Shown here: piece after piece, positions 6,876 through 14,052 of the stretch
Layout of the letters: each line of letters starts with the position of its first letter
Numbering within the stretch: the stretch's first letter is position 1
NCBI GenBank assembly: GCA_040758525.1
Contig: JBFLVQ010000170.1
Span: forward strand, 1 to 14,629
DNA length: 14,629 nt
Origin: JBFLVQ01 sp040758525
GTDB taxonomy: Bacteria > Acidobacteriota > Blastocatellia > Chloracidobacteriales > JADJPF01
Reading direction: 5' to 3'
The notes under the pieces: model-generated
Seen by the model: only the letters and a program-made list of their open reading frames with translations
What the model was told of the DNA's origin: nothing
The model's database searches: none
Made by a program: the position numbers and the translations under genes

Positions 6876-8633
6876 ATGATCAGAGAAAAGCGTCTTAGTC
6901 TTATATTGGCATTGATATTTGTAATTGCCGGGAGCGCAGCACAAACACCTGCCGCTAGCATACAGTCCGCAACATCAGCTCAAATCAATATAAGGGATTA
7001 TAATGTCCTAGTGCTTAGTGATGAGCGGGTGTTGGTTATCACGGCGGCGCTCAACCTGGCTGGCTATGATTTTGAGCCTGGTGGCAAGCTAACAGATCTG
7101 CGACTACAGTTACGAGAAGATCTAAAAGGCACCGATCCGGAATTGCTGGCACGACTGCGTAATTACTACAGATCGCATCGTATACCTGGACGCGAGGAGG
7201 TGGCCCAGTTATCACCTTACATCGGCTTAGCGCTTGCGTTAAGTGAGCCACCTGCCTTTGCTACTCCTACACTTGCTGATAAATTGCCACCTGATGTACG
7301 TGCTGTACTCGACTTCACAGATCTATTGCGCGAATTCTACCGTCGCTCAGCAATTCGTGAGCTGTTGCCAAAATATAAACCTATCTTTGAGAAATTACAG
7401 ACTGAATACCAGCGTGCTGCTGCAATAGTGCTCTACGAGACACTCTCCTACCTGCATACACAGCCGGTTCTCTATTTACCACCCACACCGGTCTTCTCTC
7501 CTGATGAGATATCAGATAGCACAGCAGCGTCAGATAATAAGGAGAAAAAGAAGGAGAAGGAAGAGAAGAAGGACGAGAAGAGCGCTACTCCAACATTGCT
7601 CTCGCAGCCACGTATGCGGCGACTATTGATCTTTCTTAATCCTTTTGCCTCTGCAGGATCCGTCTTTCAACGTAATGATATCTTGAACGGCACAGATATT
7701 AATGTGCCACGACGACTAGGTGATGACTATACCATTGTTGCCTCTGAACAATCACTCACAGAACATATACGCCATGGTTTCCTGCGTTTTGTTCTAGATC
7801 CTATTGTAGGTAAAAGTTCAGTTGAGATTGCAAACCTCAAGCAGCAGGTTGATACATTATTGACTGCTTTACCACAAGCCAAGGAGAAGGCACGCCGAAA
7901 TGTCTACGAGGTGGTAGGTGAATCGCTTGCCCTTGCTGTAGGAGTAAGACTCACTGCTCTTGCTGCACAGGGCAGCTTCACTGCTGATGATGCTAGCTAT
8001 GTTCTTAGTCAACATTATGAGCAAGGTGCGGTGCTAGTCTTCCATTTCTATGAAGGGTTGCAAGGGCTTGAGCGAGTCGGTATAGATATACGCGAGTTTG
8101 TTGCGCCCTTCCTCGCCAAGATCGATTTCGCACGTGAGGCAAAGCGTTTGGAAGAGACACGTGCTGCACGTGCTCGTGTAGAGCAGCGGCGTGCCGCTGT
8201 GAAGCCAATTATAGATGTTGATGATTTGATTAAGCAGCGCCGTTATGATGAGGCTAAGACCCAGCTTGAGGCAATTCTCAAACAACAACCGCAAAATGCT
8301 CGTGCTCTTTTTGCCCTCGCACAGATTACAAATACCCAACCATCAACAGTCGAACTCAATCAGGCGAGCCCAGATGATGAGAAGATTGCCGCGCAGGAAG
8401 AGCGATTGGCAAATGCTATTAAGCTTTATCGAGAGGCGATTGCTGCTGCCAATGCTAACGAGAAAGGACTGATCTCGCAATGCCATGTCTACATTGGTCG
8501 TATTCTTGACTTTGTCGAGCAACGCGAAGCGGCAGTTGTCGAGTATGAAGAGGCGATCAAACTTGGTGATGTTCCTAACGGTGCCTATCGTGAAGCGCTA
8601 GAGGGGAAAGCTAGGCCCTATCAAGGCCGCTAA
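6876..8633 (+). CDS. Secreted TPR protein with degenerate peptidase-like core, function unknown
   Basis: Predicted 585-residue exported protein. Residues 1-23 look like a signal peptide with cleavage after about AGSAAQ. The middle (about 40-400) is a helical domain that resembles the layout of DUF4932-type putative metallopeptidases: a helix near FYRRSAIRELLPKYKPIF, then a strand region at LIFLNPFASAGSVF, then a segment with H300-G-F-L-R304 followed by LDP. If this is the former HExxH site, both the Glu and the second His are gone, so it would be inactive. Residues 222-236 form a Lys/Glu-rich insert. The C-terminus (about 440-575) has two or three TPR-like helix pairs, which suggests protein binding. 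There is no convincing ribosome-binding site before the ATG, but an extended -10 lies just upstream. No named family is assigned with certainty. Confidence 0.8.
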   Translation: MIREKRLSLILALIFVIAGSAAQTPAASIQSATSAQINIRDYNVLVLSDERVLVITAALNLAGYDFEPGGKLTDLRLQLREDLKGTDPELLARLRNYYRSHRIPGREEVAQLSPYIGLALALSEPPAFATPTLADKLPPDVRAVLDFTDLLREFYRRSAIRELLPKYKPIFEKLQTEYQRAAAIVLYETLSYLHTQPVLYLPPTPVFSPDEISDSTAASDNKEKKKEKEEKKDEKSATPTLLSQPRMRRLLIFLNPFASAGSVFQRNDILNGTDINVPRRLGDDYTIVASEQSLTEHIRHGFLRFVLDPIVGKSSVEIANLKQQVDTLLTALPQAKEKARRNVYEVVGESLALAVGVRLTALAAQGSFTADDASYVLSQHYEQGAVLVFHFYEGLQGLERVGIDIREFVAPFLAKIDFAREAKRLEETRAARARVEQRRAAVKPIIDVDDLIKQRRYDEAKTQLEAILKQQPQNARALFALAQITNTQPSTVELNQASPDDEKIAAQEERLANAIKLYREAIAAANANEKGLISQCHVYIGRILDFVEQREAAVVEYEEAIKLGDVPNGAYREALEGKARPYQGR

Positions 8634-8676
8634 AAAATAATAGATCGATTAGCGCCCTACCGCCAAAGATATGCTA

Positions 8677-8725
8677 TGGGCAAGACTGACTTTGAATAGC
8701 AGAGCTGTCCCGTTATACTTGCCCA
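8677..8725. repeat. Inverted repeat bracketing the moxR promoter
   Basis: TGGGCAAG (8677-8684) and CTTGCCCA (8718-8725) are perfect eight-base inverted copies separated by 33 bases. The second copy overlaps the -10 box and start site. They could be paired regulator half-sites or an RNA stem. Chance cannot be excluded. Confidence 0.3.
8692..8719 (+). promoter_or_regulatory. Sigma-70-like promoter of the MoxR gene
   Basis: TTGAAT (8692-8697), 16 bases, TATACT (8714-8719): four and five matches to consensus. The start would be near 8726, about 42 bases before the GTG start. It may also feed the selenoprotein genes downstream, since I see no clear promoter closer to them. Confidence 0.55.
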
Positions 8726-8767
8726 CATTTATTATCTATTGCAGGTTGCCATTTAAGGAGGGGTATC

Positions 8768-9721
8768 GTGCCCGAGTTGGTCAAACAAGTAGTCGATTAC
8801 ATACGCGCTGAGTTGCACCGTGTTATTGTCGGGCAAGACGAGATTATTGAACAGATTCTCACTGCGCTGCTAGCTGATGGCCATGTGCTTGTCGAAGGTG
8901 TGCCTGGTACGGCCAAGACACTGATCGTCAAGACGCTTGCGCGTATCATAAACTCTCGCTTCAACCGTATACAATTCACCCCCGATCTGATGCCTTCGGA
9001 TGTTACTGGCACCAACATCTTCAACATGGCAAATAGCACCTTCACGTTACGACAAGGGCCTATCTTTACAGATCTATTGCTTGCTGATGAGATCAACCGT
9101 ACTCCCCCCAAGACACAGGCGGCGTTATTAGAGGCAATGGAGGAGCGTCAAGTAACCATTGATGGAGTGCTACATCCACTCTCGCCACTTTTTATGGTAT
9201 TGGCAACTCAGAATCCTATCGAATATGAAGGCACCTATCCTCTCCCAGAGGCACAGCTTGACCGCTTCCTACTTAAAATACTGATAAACTACCCAAGCGC
9301 AGAAGAAGAGCTACGTGTAGTAGCGCAATGGAATGCTGGTTTTAACCCACGCCGGCTGGAAGATGTGAATTTGACACCGCTCAATGATCTGAGCCTGATC
9401 TCGCAATGCCGTGCACGGGTACGTAATATCGTGGTTGAAGAAGGCGTGCAGCGCTACATTGTAGAATTAGTAAGGCGTACACGCGACATTATCAATCTTG
9501 CTTGGGGTGCTAGCCCACGTGCCGCAGTGGCGCTGTTAATCTGTTCCAAGGCGCTTGCCGCAATACGTGGTCGTCAGTTTGTTACACCCGATGATGTCAA
9601 GGATATTGCCAAGCCGGTGCTGCGCCATCGCGTAGTACTACGCTCAGAGGCTGAAATCGAAGGTCTCAGCGCCGACCATGTCCTTGATGATCTGCTCACT
9701 ACTCTTGATGTACCCCGCTAG
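8768..9721 (+). CDS. MoxR-family AAA+ ATPase
   Basis: Predicted 317-residue cytoplasmic AAA+ ATPase of the MoxR/RavA type, which usually acts as a chaperone for maturing partner complexes. Walker A is GVPGTAKT (44-51), Walker B is LLLADE (103-108), sensor 1 is in ATQNP (N149), and LDRF (165-168) carries a conserved arginine. The C-terminal lid domain continues to the end, a normal length. The GTG start follows a very strong site, AAGGAGGGG at 8755-8763. MoxR genes normally sit beside DUF58 and VWA-domain genes; none follows here. The next gene downstream is the selenoprotein, after 172 bases, so its client proteins are not evident from the neighbours. Confidence 0.9.
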   Translation: MPELVKQVVDYIRAELHRVIVGQDEIIEQILTALLADGHVLVEGVPGTAKTLIVKTLARIINSRFNRIQFTPDLMPSDVTGTNIFNMANSTFTLRQGPIFTDLLLADEINRTPPKTQAALLEAMEERQVTIDGVLHPLSPLFMVLATQNPIEYEGTYPLPEAQLDRFLLKILINYPSAEEELRVVAQWNAGFNPRRLEDVNLTPLNDLSLISQCRARVRNIVVEEGVQRYIVELVRRTRDIINLAWGASPRAAVALLICSKALAAIRGRQFVTPDDVKDIAKPVLRHRVVLRSEAEIEGLSADHVLDDLLTTLDVPR

Positions 9722-9766
9722 GAGAAACGGGGGCGAATTGTGCTATCATATCCAAATCGAGTCAGC

Positions 9767-9799
9767 TATGCAGAGGTTATCGTTTGTGATCTCTGCGTA
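9767..9799 (+). promoter_or_regulatory. Long hairpin in the leader of the selenoprotein gene
   Basis: The RNA can form a continuous 14-base-pair stem (9767-9780 with 9786-9799), closed by a five-base loop, CGUUU. Four of the pairs are G-U. The core is GCAGAG paired with CTCTGC. No T-run follows, so it is not a normal intrinsic terminator. It could mark the 3' end of the MoxR message or control the selenoprotein operon. Confidence 0.4.
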
Positions 9800-9808
9800 T
9801 TCTGCTCA

Positions 9809-9839
9809 GAAAACCTTACCGTATTATTAACCGGTTTTC
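9809..9839 (+). promoter_or_regulatory. Second leader hairpin upstream of the selenoprotein gene
   Basis: GAAAACC (9809-9815) pairs with GGTTTTC (9833-9839), and TTA/TAA can extend the stem across a two-base bulge. Only weak T-richness follows, so a terminator is possible but not convincing. It ends 54 bases before the ATG at 9894. Confidence 0.35.
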
Positions 9840-9893
9840 AGTTAGATTAGTGGAGCGCAGATAAGATGGTTAACTCTGTGGCTAAATGAGCCT

Positions 9894-10379
9894 ATGCCAA
9901 AAAGCGATACGATCTTAAAAGTAGGAGATAAAGCACCAGATTTTGAGCTTAACACTTACAATGGCGAGCCAGTAAAATTGTCTCAAGTTGTCCTAGGGAA
10001 AAAGACGCTGTTGCTCTTTTTCCGTGGCACCTGGTGACCAAACTGCCGCAAGCAGTTGCTCAGTTTGAGCAAAGACATAGAAGCATTTCGTCAAGTGGGG
10101 GCTCAGTTGATAGGAATATTCTGTCAAAAAGCGGAGCCGGTAAAACAATGGGCCGAGGAGCATCAGATCCCCTTCACTTTGCTGATAGATGCCGATCGCA
10201 GGGTGGCAAAAGCCTATGGTGTCTATGTGCCGCTTAATCTTGAATCATATAACATTGCTCGGCCAGCCAATTTCCTGCTCGATCAGGCAGGCGTGATCAG
10301 GTTTGTATATGTCAGCAGCAATCAATGGGACCGCTGTAATACCATCAAGCTCATAGATGAGCTGAGGAACATAGTGTGA
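9894..10379 (+). CDS. Selenocysteine-containing peroxiredoxin/thioredoxin-fold protein (UxxC), TGA codon 48 read as Sec
   Basis: Predicted 161-residue AhpC/TSA-like redox protein, read through an in-frame TGA at 10035-10037. Both sides of the TGA are one family in one frame. The N-terminal part has KVGDKAPDFEL (9-19) and the strand LLLFFRGTW (39-47). After the TGA come PNCRKQL (49-55), IPFTLLIDADRRVAKAYGV and a typical RPANFLLDQAGVIRFVYV segment. Cysteine homologues carry RG-x-W-C-P-x-C at this place, so codon 48 replaces the peroxidatic/first Cys and leaves C51 as partner (U48-x-x-C51). It probably reduces peroxides or disulfides in the cytoplasm. TGA is an ordinary stop elsewhere here, including this gene's own end, and Trp uses TGG, so a changed genetic code is unlikely. 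A SECIS-like hairpin follows, and selB lies two genes downstream. The ATG at 9894 gives a standard N-terminus but only a weak ribosome-binding site. Automatic calls may begin at a TTG at 10056, losing the active site. Confidence 0.9.
10039..10067 (+). promoter_or_regulatory. Candidate bacterial SECIS element for Sec insertion
   Basis: The hairpin begins one base after the TGA. CAAACTG (10039-10045) pairs with CAGTTTG (10061-10067), seven perfect pairs. A small internal loop (CC opposite T) leads to GCAA/TTGC (10048-10051 with 10056-10059), closed by the tetraloop GCAG. A compact stem-loop directly behind the UGA, inside the coding region and with G early in the apical loop, is what the bacterial SelB system needs. 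An alternative apical pairing leaves an AGUU loop with a GU pair of bases in it. It encodes residues 49-58 of the protein at the same time. Confidence 0.75.
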
Positions 10380-10705
10380 GCGCAATCGATCTAAACGGCA
10401 TTGAATGGAAGCCGACGCGCCACCGTGGTGTATTTGTCTATCCACTCTGGCACGATGAGCAATCCGGTGATATGGCAATGCTAATCCGTCTACAGCCTGG
10501 CTGCGCCTATCCACGCCATCGCCATGTTGATGATGAGGATGTTTTTATTCTACAGGGTGTGTTACGTGATGAGATGATCGAGTTAAGTGTAGGCAGATAC
10601 CATCGCTATTCTCAAGGCTCTATTCATTCCCCTATAGCACTGGCTATTGGGGAAGACTGTATATTCCTCTGTTTGGCGCGTGGCGGTGTCGAGCTAATTA
10701 GTTGA
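10376..10705 (+). CDS. ChrR-type cupin-domain protein
   Basis: Predicted 109-residue single-domain cupin. The first cupin motif is exact, G42-x5-H48-x-H50-x3-E54-x6-G61, and the second is nearly so, G73-x5-S-x-G81-x2-H84, with Ser in place of Pro. H48, H50, E54 and H84 should bind one metal ion. The closest familiar type is the ChrR C-terminal cupin, which in the ChrR anti-sigma factor takes part in sensing singlet oxygen and organic peroxides; here the N-terminal sigma-binding part is missing. The GTG start overlaps the selenoprotein stop as GTGA, and GAGGA at 10364-10368 serves as ribosome-binding site, so the two are probably translationally coupled. Partnership with the redox selenoprotein is inferred; it could be an enzyme or a metal-dependent sensor. 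Confidence 0.82.
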   Translation: MSAIDLNGIEWKPTRHRGVFVYPLWHDEQSGDMAMLIRLQPGCAYPRHRHVDDEDVFILQGVLRDEMIELSVGRYHRYSQGSIHSPIALAIGEDCIFLCLARGGVELIS

Positions 10706-10718
10706 ATGGTGTAGGTAG

Positions 10719-12617
10719 ATGAAACACGTTATTGTTGGTACAGCCGGCCACATAGATCATGGTAAGACAGCATTGGTGAGAACACTTACCGGCACCGACA
10801 CCGATCGCCTTAAGGAAGAGAAGCAGCGTGGTATCACCATTGATATAGGCTTTGCTGATTTGACTATTGGCGATGTGCGGTTTGGCTTCGTTGATGTACC
10901 TGGTCATGAACGCTTTGTAAAAAACATGCTGGCAGGTGCACATGGCATTGATCTAGTGATGCTAGTGATCGCTGCAGATGAAGCGGTAATGCCGCAAACA
11001 CGTGAGCATTTTGATATCTGTAAATTGCTTCAAGTAAAGAGCGGACTCACGGTATTAACTAAAGCCGATCTGGTTGATGAAGAACTCCTTGAACTAGCCA
11101 AAGCAGAGGTTGCTGAATTCGTGGTGGGCTCATTTTTGGAGAATGCTCCGATCCTTGCAGTAAGCTCTAAAACTGGGCAGGGAATTGAAGAGTTAAAGCA
11201 GGCACTAATACAACTGGCGGCCCAAATTGCACCTAAGAATATCGATTCAGTTGCACGCTTACCAATAGATCGTAGCTTTATCATCAAAGGATTTGGCACC
11301 GTTGTTACTGGCACTTTGACCTCAGGACAATTAAATATCGGTGATGAGTTAGATATCCTGCCTGGCCAAGCACATACGCGTGTGCGTGGCTTACAGGTGC
11401 ATGGCAATAGTGTAACAGAAGCGCTGGCTGGTCAGCGTACTGCAATCAACTTACAAGGTGTCAGCTTAGATCAGGTTGTGCGTGGTCAGTCGCTGGTACC
11501 CGCAGGCCGTTTCCAGACTACTTTCATGCTTGATGTGTTGTTGGAATTATTGCCTAATGCGCCACGTTCACTGACACAGCGCACCCGTGTACGACTGCAT
11601 CATGACACTGCTGAGGTGCTTGCACGAGTGGTGTTATTGGAGGGTATGGAGCTTCTTCCAGGGGCAAGACAGTTTGCCCAACTACGACTTGAGTCAGCTA
11701 CTTTTGCACTGCCTGGCGACCGTTTTATTATTCGTAGCTATTCGCCTCAAATTACCATTGGTGGTGGCCAGATTGTAGATGCATTACCGCTTAAACACCG
11801 CCTTAAGGACCGAGAGGTTGTTCCACTACTAGCTAAATTGGCAGTTGCTGATGAGACTGAGCGGGCTGCGCTGTTTATTGAAATACGTGGCATACATGGT
11901 CTTACACAGCCACAATTGGCAGCCTGTAGCACAGTTACTGATACGCACTTGGCAACACTGGTTGAAGAGCTTGTTCGTAGTGGTCGTATACTGCGCGCCG
12001 ATTCACAGCCACCCCATCTGCTTGCCCTTAGTGCTTACAATCAACTTAAAAATCGTCTCCTGGAACTGCTTAAAGAATTTCATCGCCGCGAGCCACTTCA
12101 GCCTGGTATTAGCCGTGAGCAAGTACGTGAGCGTATCTTCCATACACTACGTCCTGAAGTCTTCAAAAGCGTAGTAGATTGGCTAATGGCAGAGCGCGCT
12201 ATTGTTGCAGAGCGTGATATCTTACGCCTCACCTCACATCAGATTGCCCTTACTGGCGAAGATGAGAAGATCAAACAAGAGCTAGAGGCTAAGTTTAAAG
12301 CAGTTGGCTGTCAAGCTGCTACTTATGATGAGATCGCACGTGGATTCTCAATAAATGCCGCTCGCTTACGTAAGATCTTTCAACTACTACTAAACGCGCA
12401 GCGAGTAGTACGTGTAGGCGAGTTCATCTTTCACCGTGAGACTATCGATGAGCTAATAAGCCGCATCAAAGCGCTGAAAGCCCAGAGCACTAAGCTGGAC
12501 ATTGCTACTTTTAAGGATGTCACTGGTCTATCGCGTAAATATGCGATCCCATTGCTTGAATATCTTGATACACACGGTATCACCCGCCGTGTTGGTAATG
12601 ATCGTGAGATATTGTGA
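10719..12617 (+). CDS. selB: Selenocysteine-specific translation elongation factor SelB
   Basis: Predicted 632-residue GTPase that carries selenocysteinyl-tRNA to the ribosome at UGA codons marked by a SECIS hairpin. G1 is GHIDHGKT (10-17), switch I includes RGITIDIGF (38-46), G3 is DVPGH (59-63) and G4 is TKAD (114-117). EF-Tu-like domains II and III follow, beginning near PIDRSFIIKGFGTVVTGTL. The remaining C-terminal part (about 370-632) has the winged-helix repeats that set SelB apart from EF-Tu and bind the SECIS RNA; the end, SRKYAIPLLEYLD, is typical. The length fits bacterial SelB. It starts 13 bases after the cupin stop, with a weak AGG site three bases before the ATG, so it is likely cotranscribed with the selenoprotein gene. 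selA, selD and the Sec tRNA gene are not in the window. Confidence 0.96.
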   Translation: MKHVIVGTAGHIDHGKTALVRTLTGTDTDRLKEEKQRGITIDIGFADLTIGDVRFGFVDVPGHERFVKNMLAGAHGIDLVMLVIAADEAVMPQTREHFDICKLLQVKSGLTVLTKADLVDEELLELAKAEVAEFVVGSFLENAPILAVSSKTGQGIEELKQALIQLAAQIAPKNIDSVARLPIDRSFIIKGFGTVVTGTLTSGQLNIGDELDILPGQAHTRVRGLQVHGNSVTEALAGQRTAINLQGVSLDQVVRGQSLVPAGRFQTTFMLDVLLELLPNAPRSLTQRTRVRLHHDTAEVLARVVLLEGMELLPGARQFAQLRLESATFALPGDRFIIRSYSPQITIGGGQIVDALPLKHRLKDREVVPLLAKLAVADETERAALFIEIRGIHGLTQPQLAACSTVTDTHLATLVEELVRSGRILRADSQPPHLLALSAYNQLKNRLLELLKEFHRREPLQPGISREQVRERIFHTLRPEVFKSVVDWLMAERAIVAERDILRLTSHQIALTGEDEKIKQELEAKFKAVGCQAATYDEIARGFSINAARLRKIFQLLLNAQRVVRVGEFIFHRETIDELISRIKALKAQSTKLDIATFKDVTGLSRKYAIPLLEYLDTHGITRRVGNDREIL

Positions 12618-12698
12618 ATGATGAACCGGCAATGTGCTCTTTCTGTTTAAGAACTTGGCAAGCGCAAACGTTTCTTGCGAAGGGACGGCAAAGAGATA

Positions 12699-14051
12699 AT
12701 GCGGGTTTCTAAGCGTTGGATGGTTCTGGCTGCAATCTTATTAGTATTGTTGCTAGTAGGCGGAGATTACTGGCGTAGACTACGCGAGCGAGCTGAATTC
12801 CACTCTAGGGCGGCGCGCACAGTTGAACTAAAAGCGGAAACACCACGCCGCCGACCGCTCTTAGGCACACATTTTATCTTTGCTGATCCACCTCAAGAAA
12901 CGATCTTCGAGATGGTCCAACCAGATCGCCAAGCAGAATTGGCAGGTGCGTTACGCGAGGCTGGTATCGAAGACTTACGTATGAGCTTTCACGGCTATTA
13001 CAGCCATTTTGGTACCGAGGCGACAGCAAGGCTCAAGCGCGAGACAAAATTGACTAATACCTTTCCCTGGTTTCCTATTGAGATCTTTATCTCTTTTATT
13101 CAGCGTTTCCACTTTACCACAGTGCTTGGTATCAATGTTGAAGAGGGTCCTGAGGCAGCCGTAGACCTGCTGGAGCGTTTTGCTCGTGCTGGTGCACTAA
13201 ATCTAATCACTTCTGTAGAGTTAGGTAATGAGCCTTTCTTAAGTCCAAGACCTTGGCATCCTGAAGAGTATGCAGAGAAATGTGCTCAAATCATTGAGCG
13301 GCTACGCCCCTACAAAGTTAAATTTGCTGTTGCTGTGGTAGTTGGTAAAGATCGCAATATGCCTATACGTCTTACTGGCGATGAGTATTGCCAGCGTATT
13401 CTGGCAGCGCTTGATGATCGACTCGATCTACATAATAGTGACGATATTTATGGCGCATTCCATATATACAGCCGGGGCGTAACGCCGGTGGTAATCGATC
13501 AAGTTAATAGTATTGTTCGCAAATATTCATCAATGAAGTATCAGATCACGGAATATAACATTCGGCTTTCACTTAAGGGTAATCCACATTTAACTAATGC
13601 CTATGCCAGAGAGTTCGCACGTAAGCTTAATCGTTTAATTATCAATCCTGATATTGATGGCTTGTGGATACATGCTTTTCCTTTCCATTCTCTCTCCTAT
13701 TGGACGGATGGGCGGCGTGCGACTATTATAGGCTTTCAAGATAAAAAATTGCAGGGTGATGACTGGCGGCCAGGATGGCATCTAACACCAGCCGGGCGTG
13801 TACATAAGTTCTTTCAGCAGTGGGCTTGGAATGGAGAGATAGTGGCTTTCCTAGAACAGGGCGATGTACAGTATTGGGCAGTACGCACAAATGATGGCAA
13901 GACGCTGATCAGCATCTTCAATGATCGTGACACAACTCTTGAGCAAGAGATACATTTCCAGAGTCAGCGTCTAAGTGTAAAGGTAGGCGCATACTCTCTT
14001 GCTTCTTTTACTACTACTGGACAACTAGTTACACAACTGGCGCTCCCTTGA
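12699..14051 (+). CDS. Membrane-anchored TIM-barrel glycoside hydrolase-like protein (clan GH-A type)
   Basis: Predicted 450-residue protein with an N-terminal hydrophobic segment (about 7-22) preceded by basic residues, so it is membrane-anchored or exported. The core looks like a (beta/alpha)8 barrel of clan GH-A. LGNEP (175-179) matches the acid/base strand, with E178 as proton donor. ITEYN (283-287) matches the nucleophile strand, with E285. The order and spacing, about 107 residues, suit a retaining glycosidase. The last 80 residues, with WAVRTNDGKTLISIFN, look like the beta-sandwich domain common after such barrels, as in GH79- or GH39-like enzymes. I cannot name the family or the sugar. 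The ATG at 12699 is preferred over a TTG at 12675 because GAG lies just upstream and the membrane segment then sits at the usual place. It follows selB by 81 bases, probably as a loosely linked gene. Confidence 0.75.
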   Translation: MRVSKRWMVLAAILLVLLLVGGDYWRRLRERAEFHSRAARTVELKAETPRRRPLLGTHFIFADPPQETIFEMVQPDRQAELAGALREAGIEDLRMSFHGYYSHFGTEATARLKRETKLTNTFPWFPIEIFISFIQRFHFTTVLGINVEEGPEAAVDLLERFARAGALNLITSVELGNEPFLSPRPWHPEEYAEKCAQIIERLRPYKVKFAVAVVVGKDRNMPIRLTGDEYCQRILAALDDRLDLHNSDDIYGAFHIYSRGVTPVVIDQVNSIVRKYSSMKYQITEYNIRLSLKGNPHLTNAYAREFARKLNRLIINPDIDGLWIHAFPFHSLSYWTDGRRATIIGFQDKKLQGDDWRPGWHLTPAGRVHKFFQQWAWNGEIVAFLEQGDVQYWAVRTNDGKTLISIFNDRDTTLEQEIHFQSQRLSVKVGAYSLASFTTTGQLVTQLALP

Positions 14052-14052
14052 T

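Noticed and set aside
8608..8637. GGCC repeat followed by an A-run at the end of the TPR gene, considered as a terminator
   Set aside because: The homopolymer is A rather than T on the transcribed strand and the four-base stem is too short.
10035..10037. TGA read as tryptophan or glycine under a variant genetic code
   Set aside because: TGA ends the selenoprotein itself, the cupin, selB and the glycoside-hydrolase-like gene. Trp is written TGG throughout, including the codon just before this TGA.
10034..10237. Overlapping open frame across the selenoprotein active site
   Set aside because: It is out of frame with the recognisable peroxiredoxin sequence and has no motif of its own.
10034..10379. 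The peroxiredoxin gene as a pseudogene with a nonsense mutation or frameshift
   Set aside because: The reading frame does not change across the TGA, both halves keep family motifs, the stop falls exactly on the catalytic Cys position, a SECIS-like hairpin follows and selB is adjacent. A random stop would not do all of this.
12658..12679. Possible stem between selB and the glycoside-hydrolase-like gene (GCAAG/CTTGC or CGCAA/TTGCG)
   Set aside because: Two competing five-pair stems, no T-run afterwards and no regulatory match; too weak to list.
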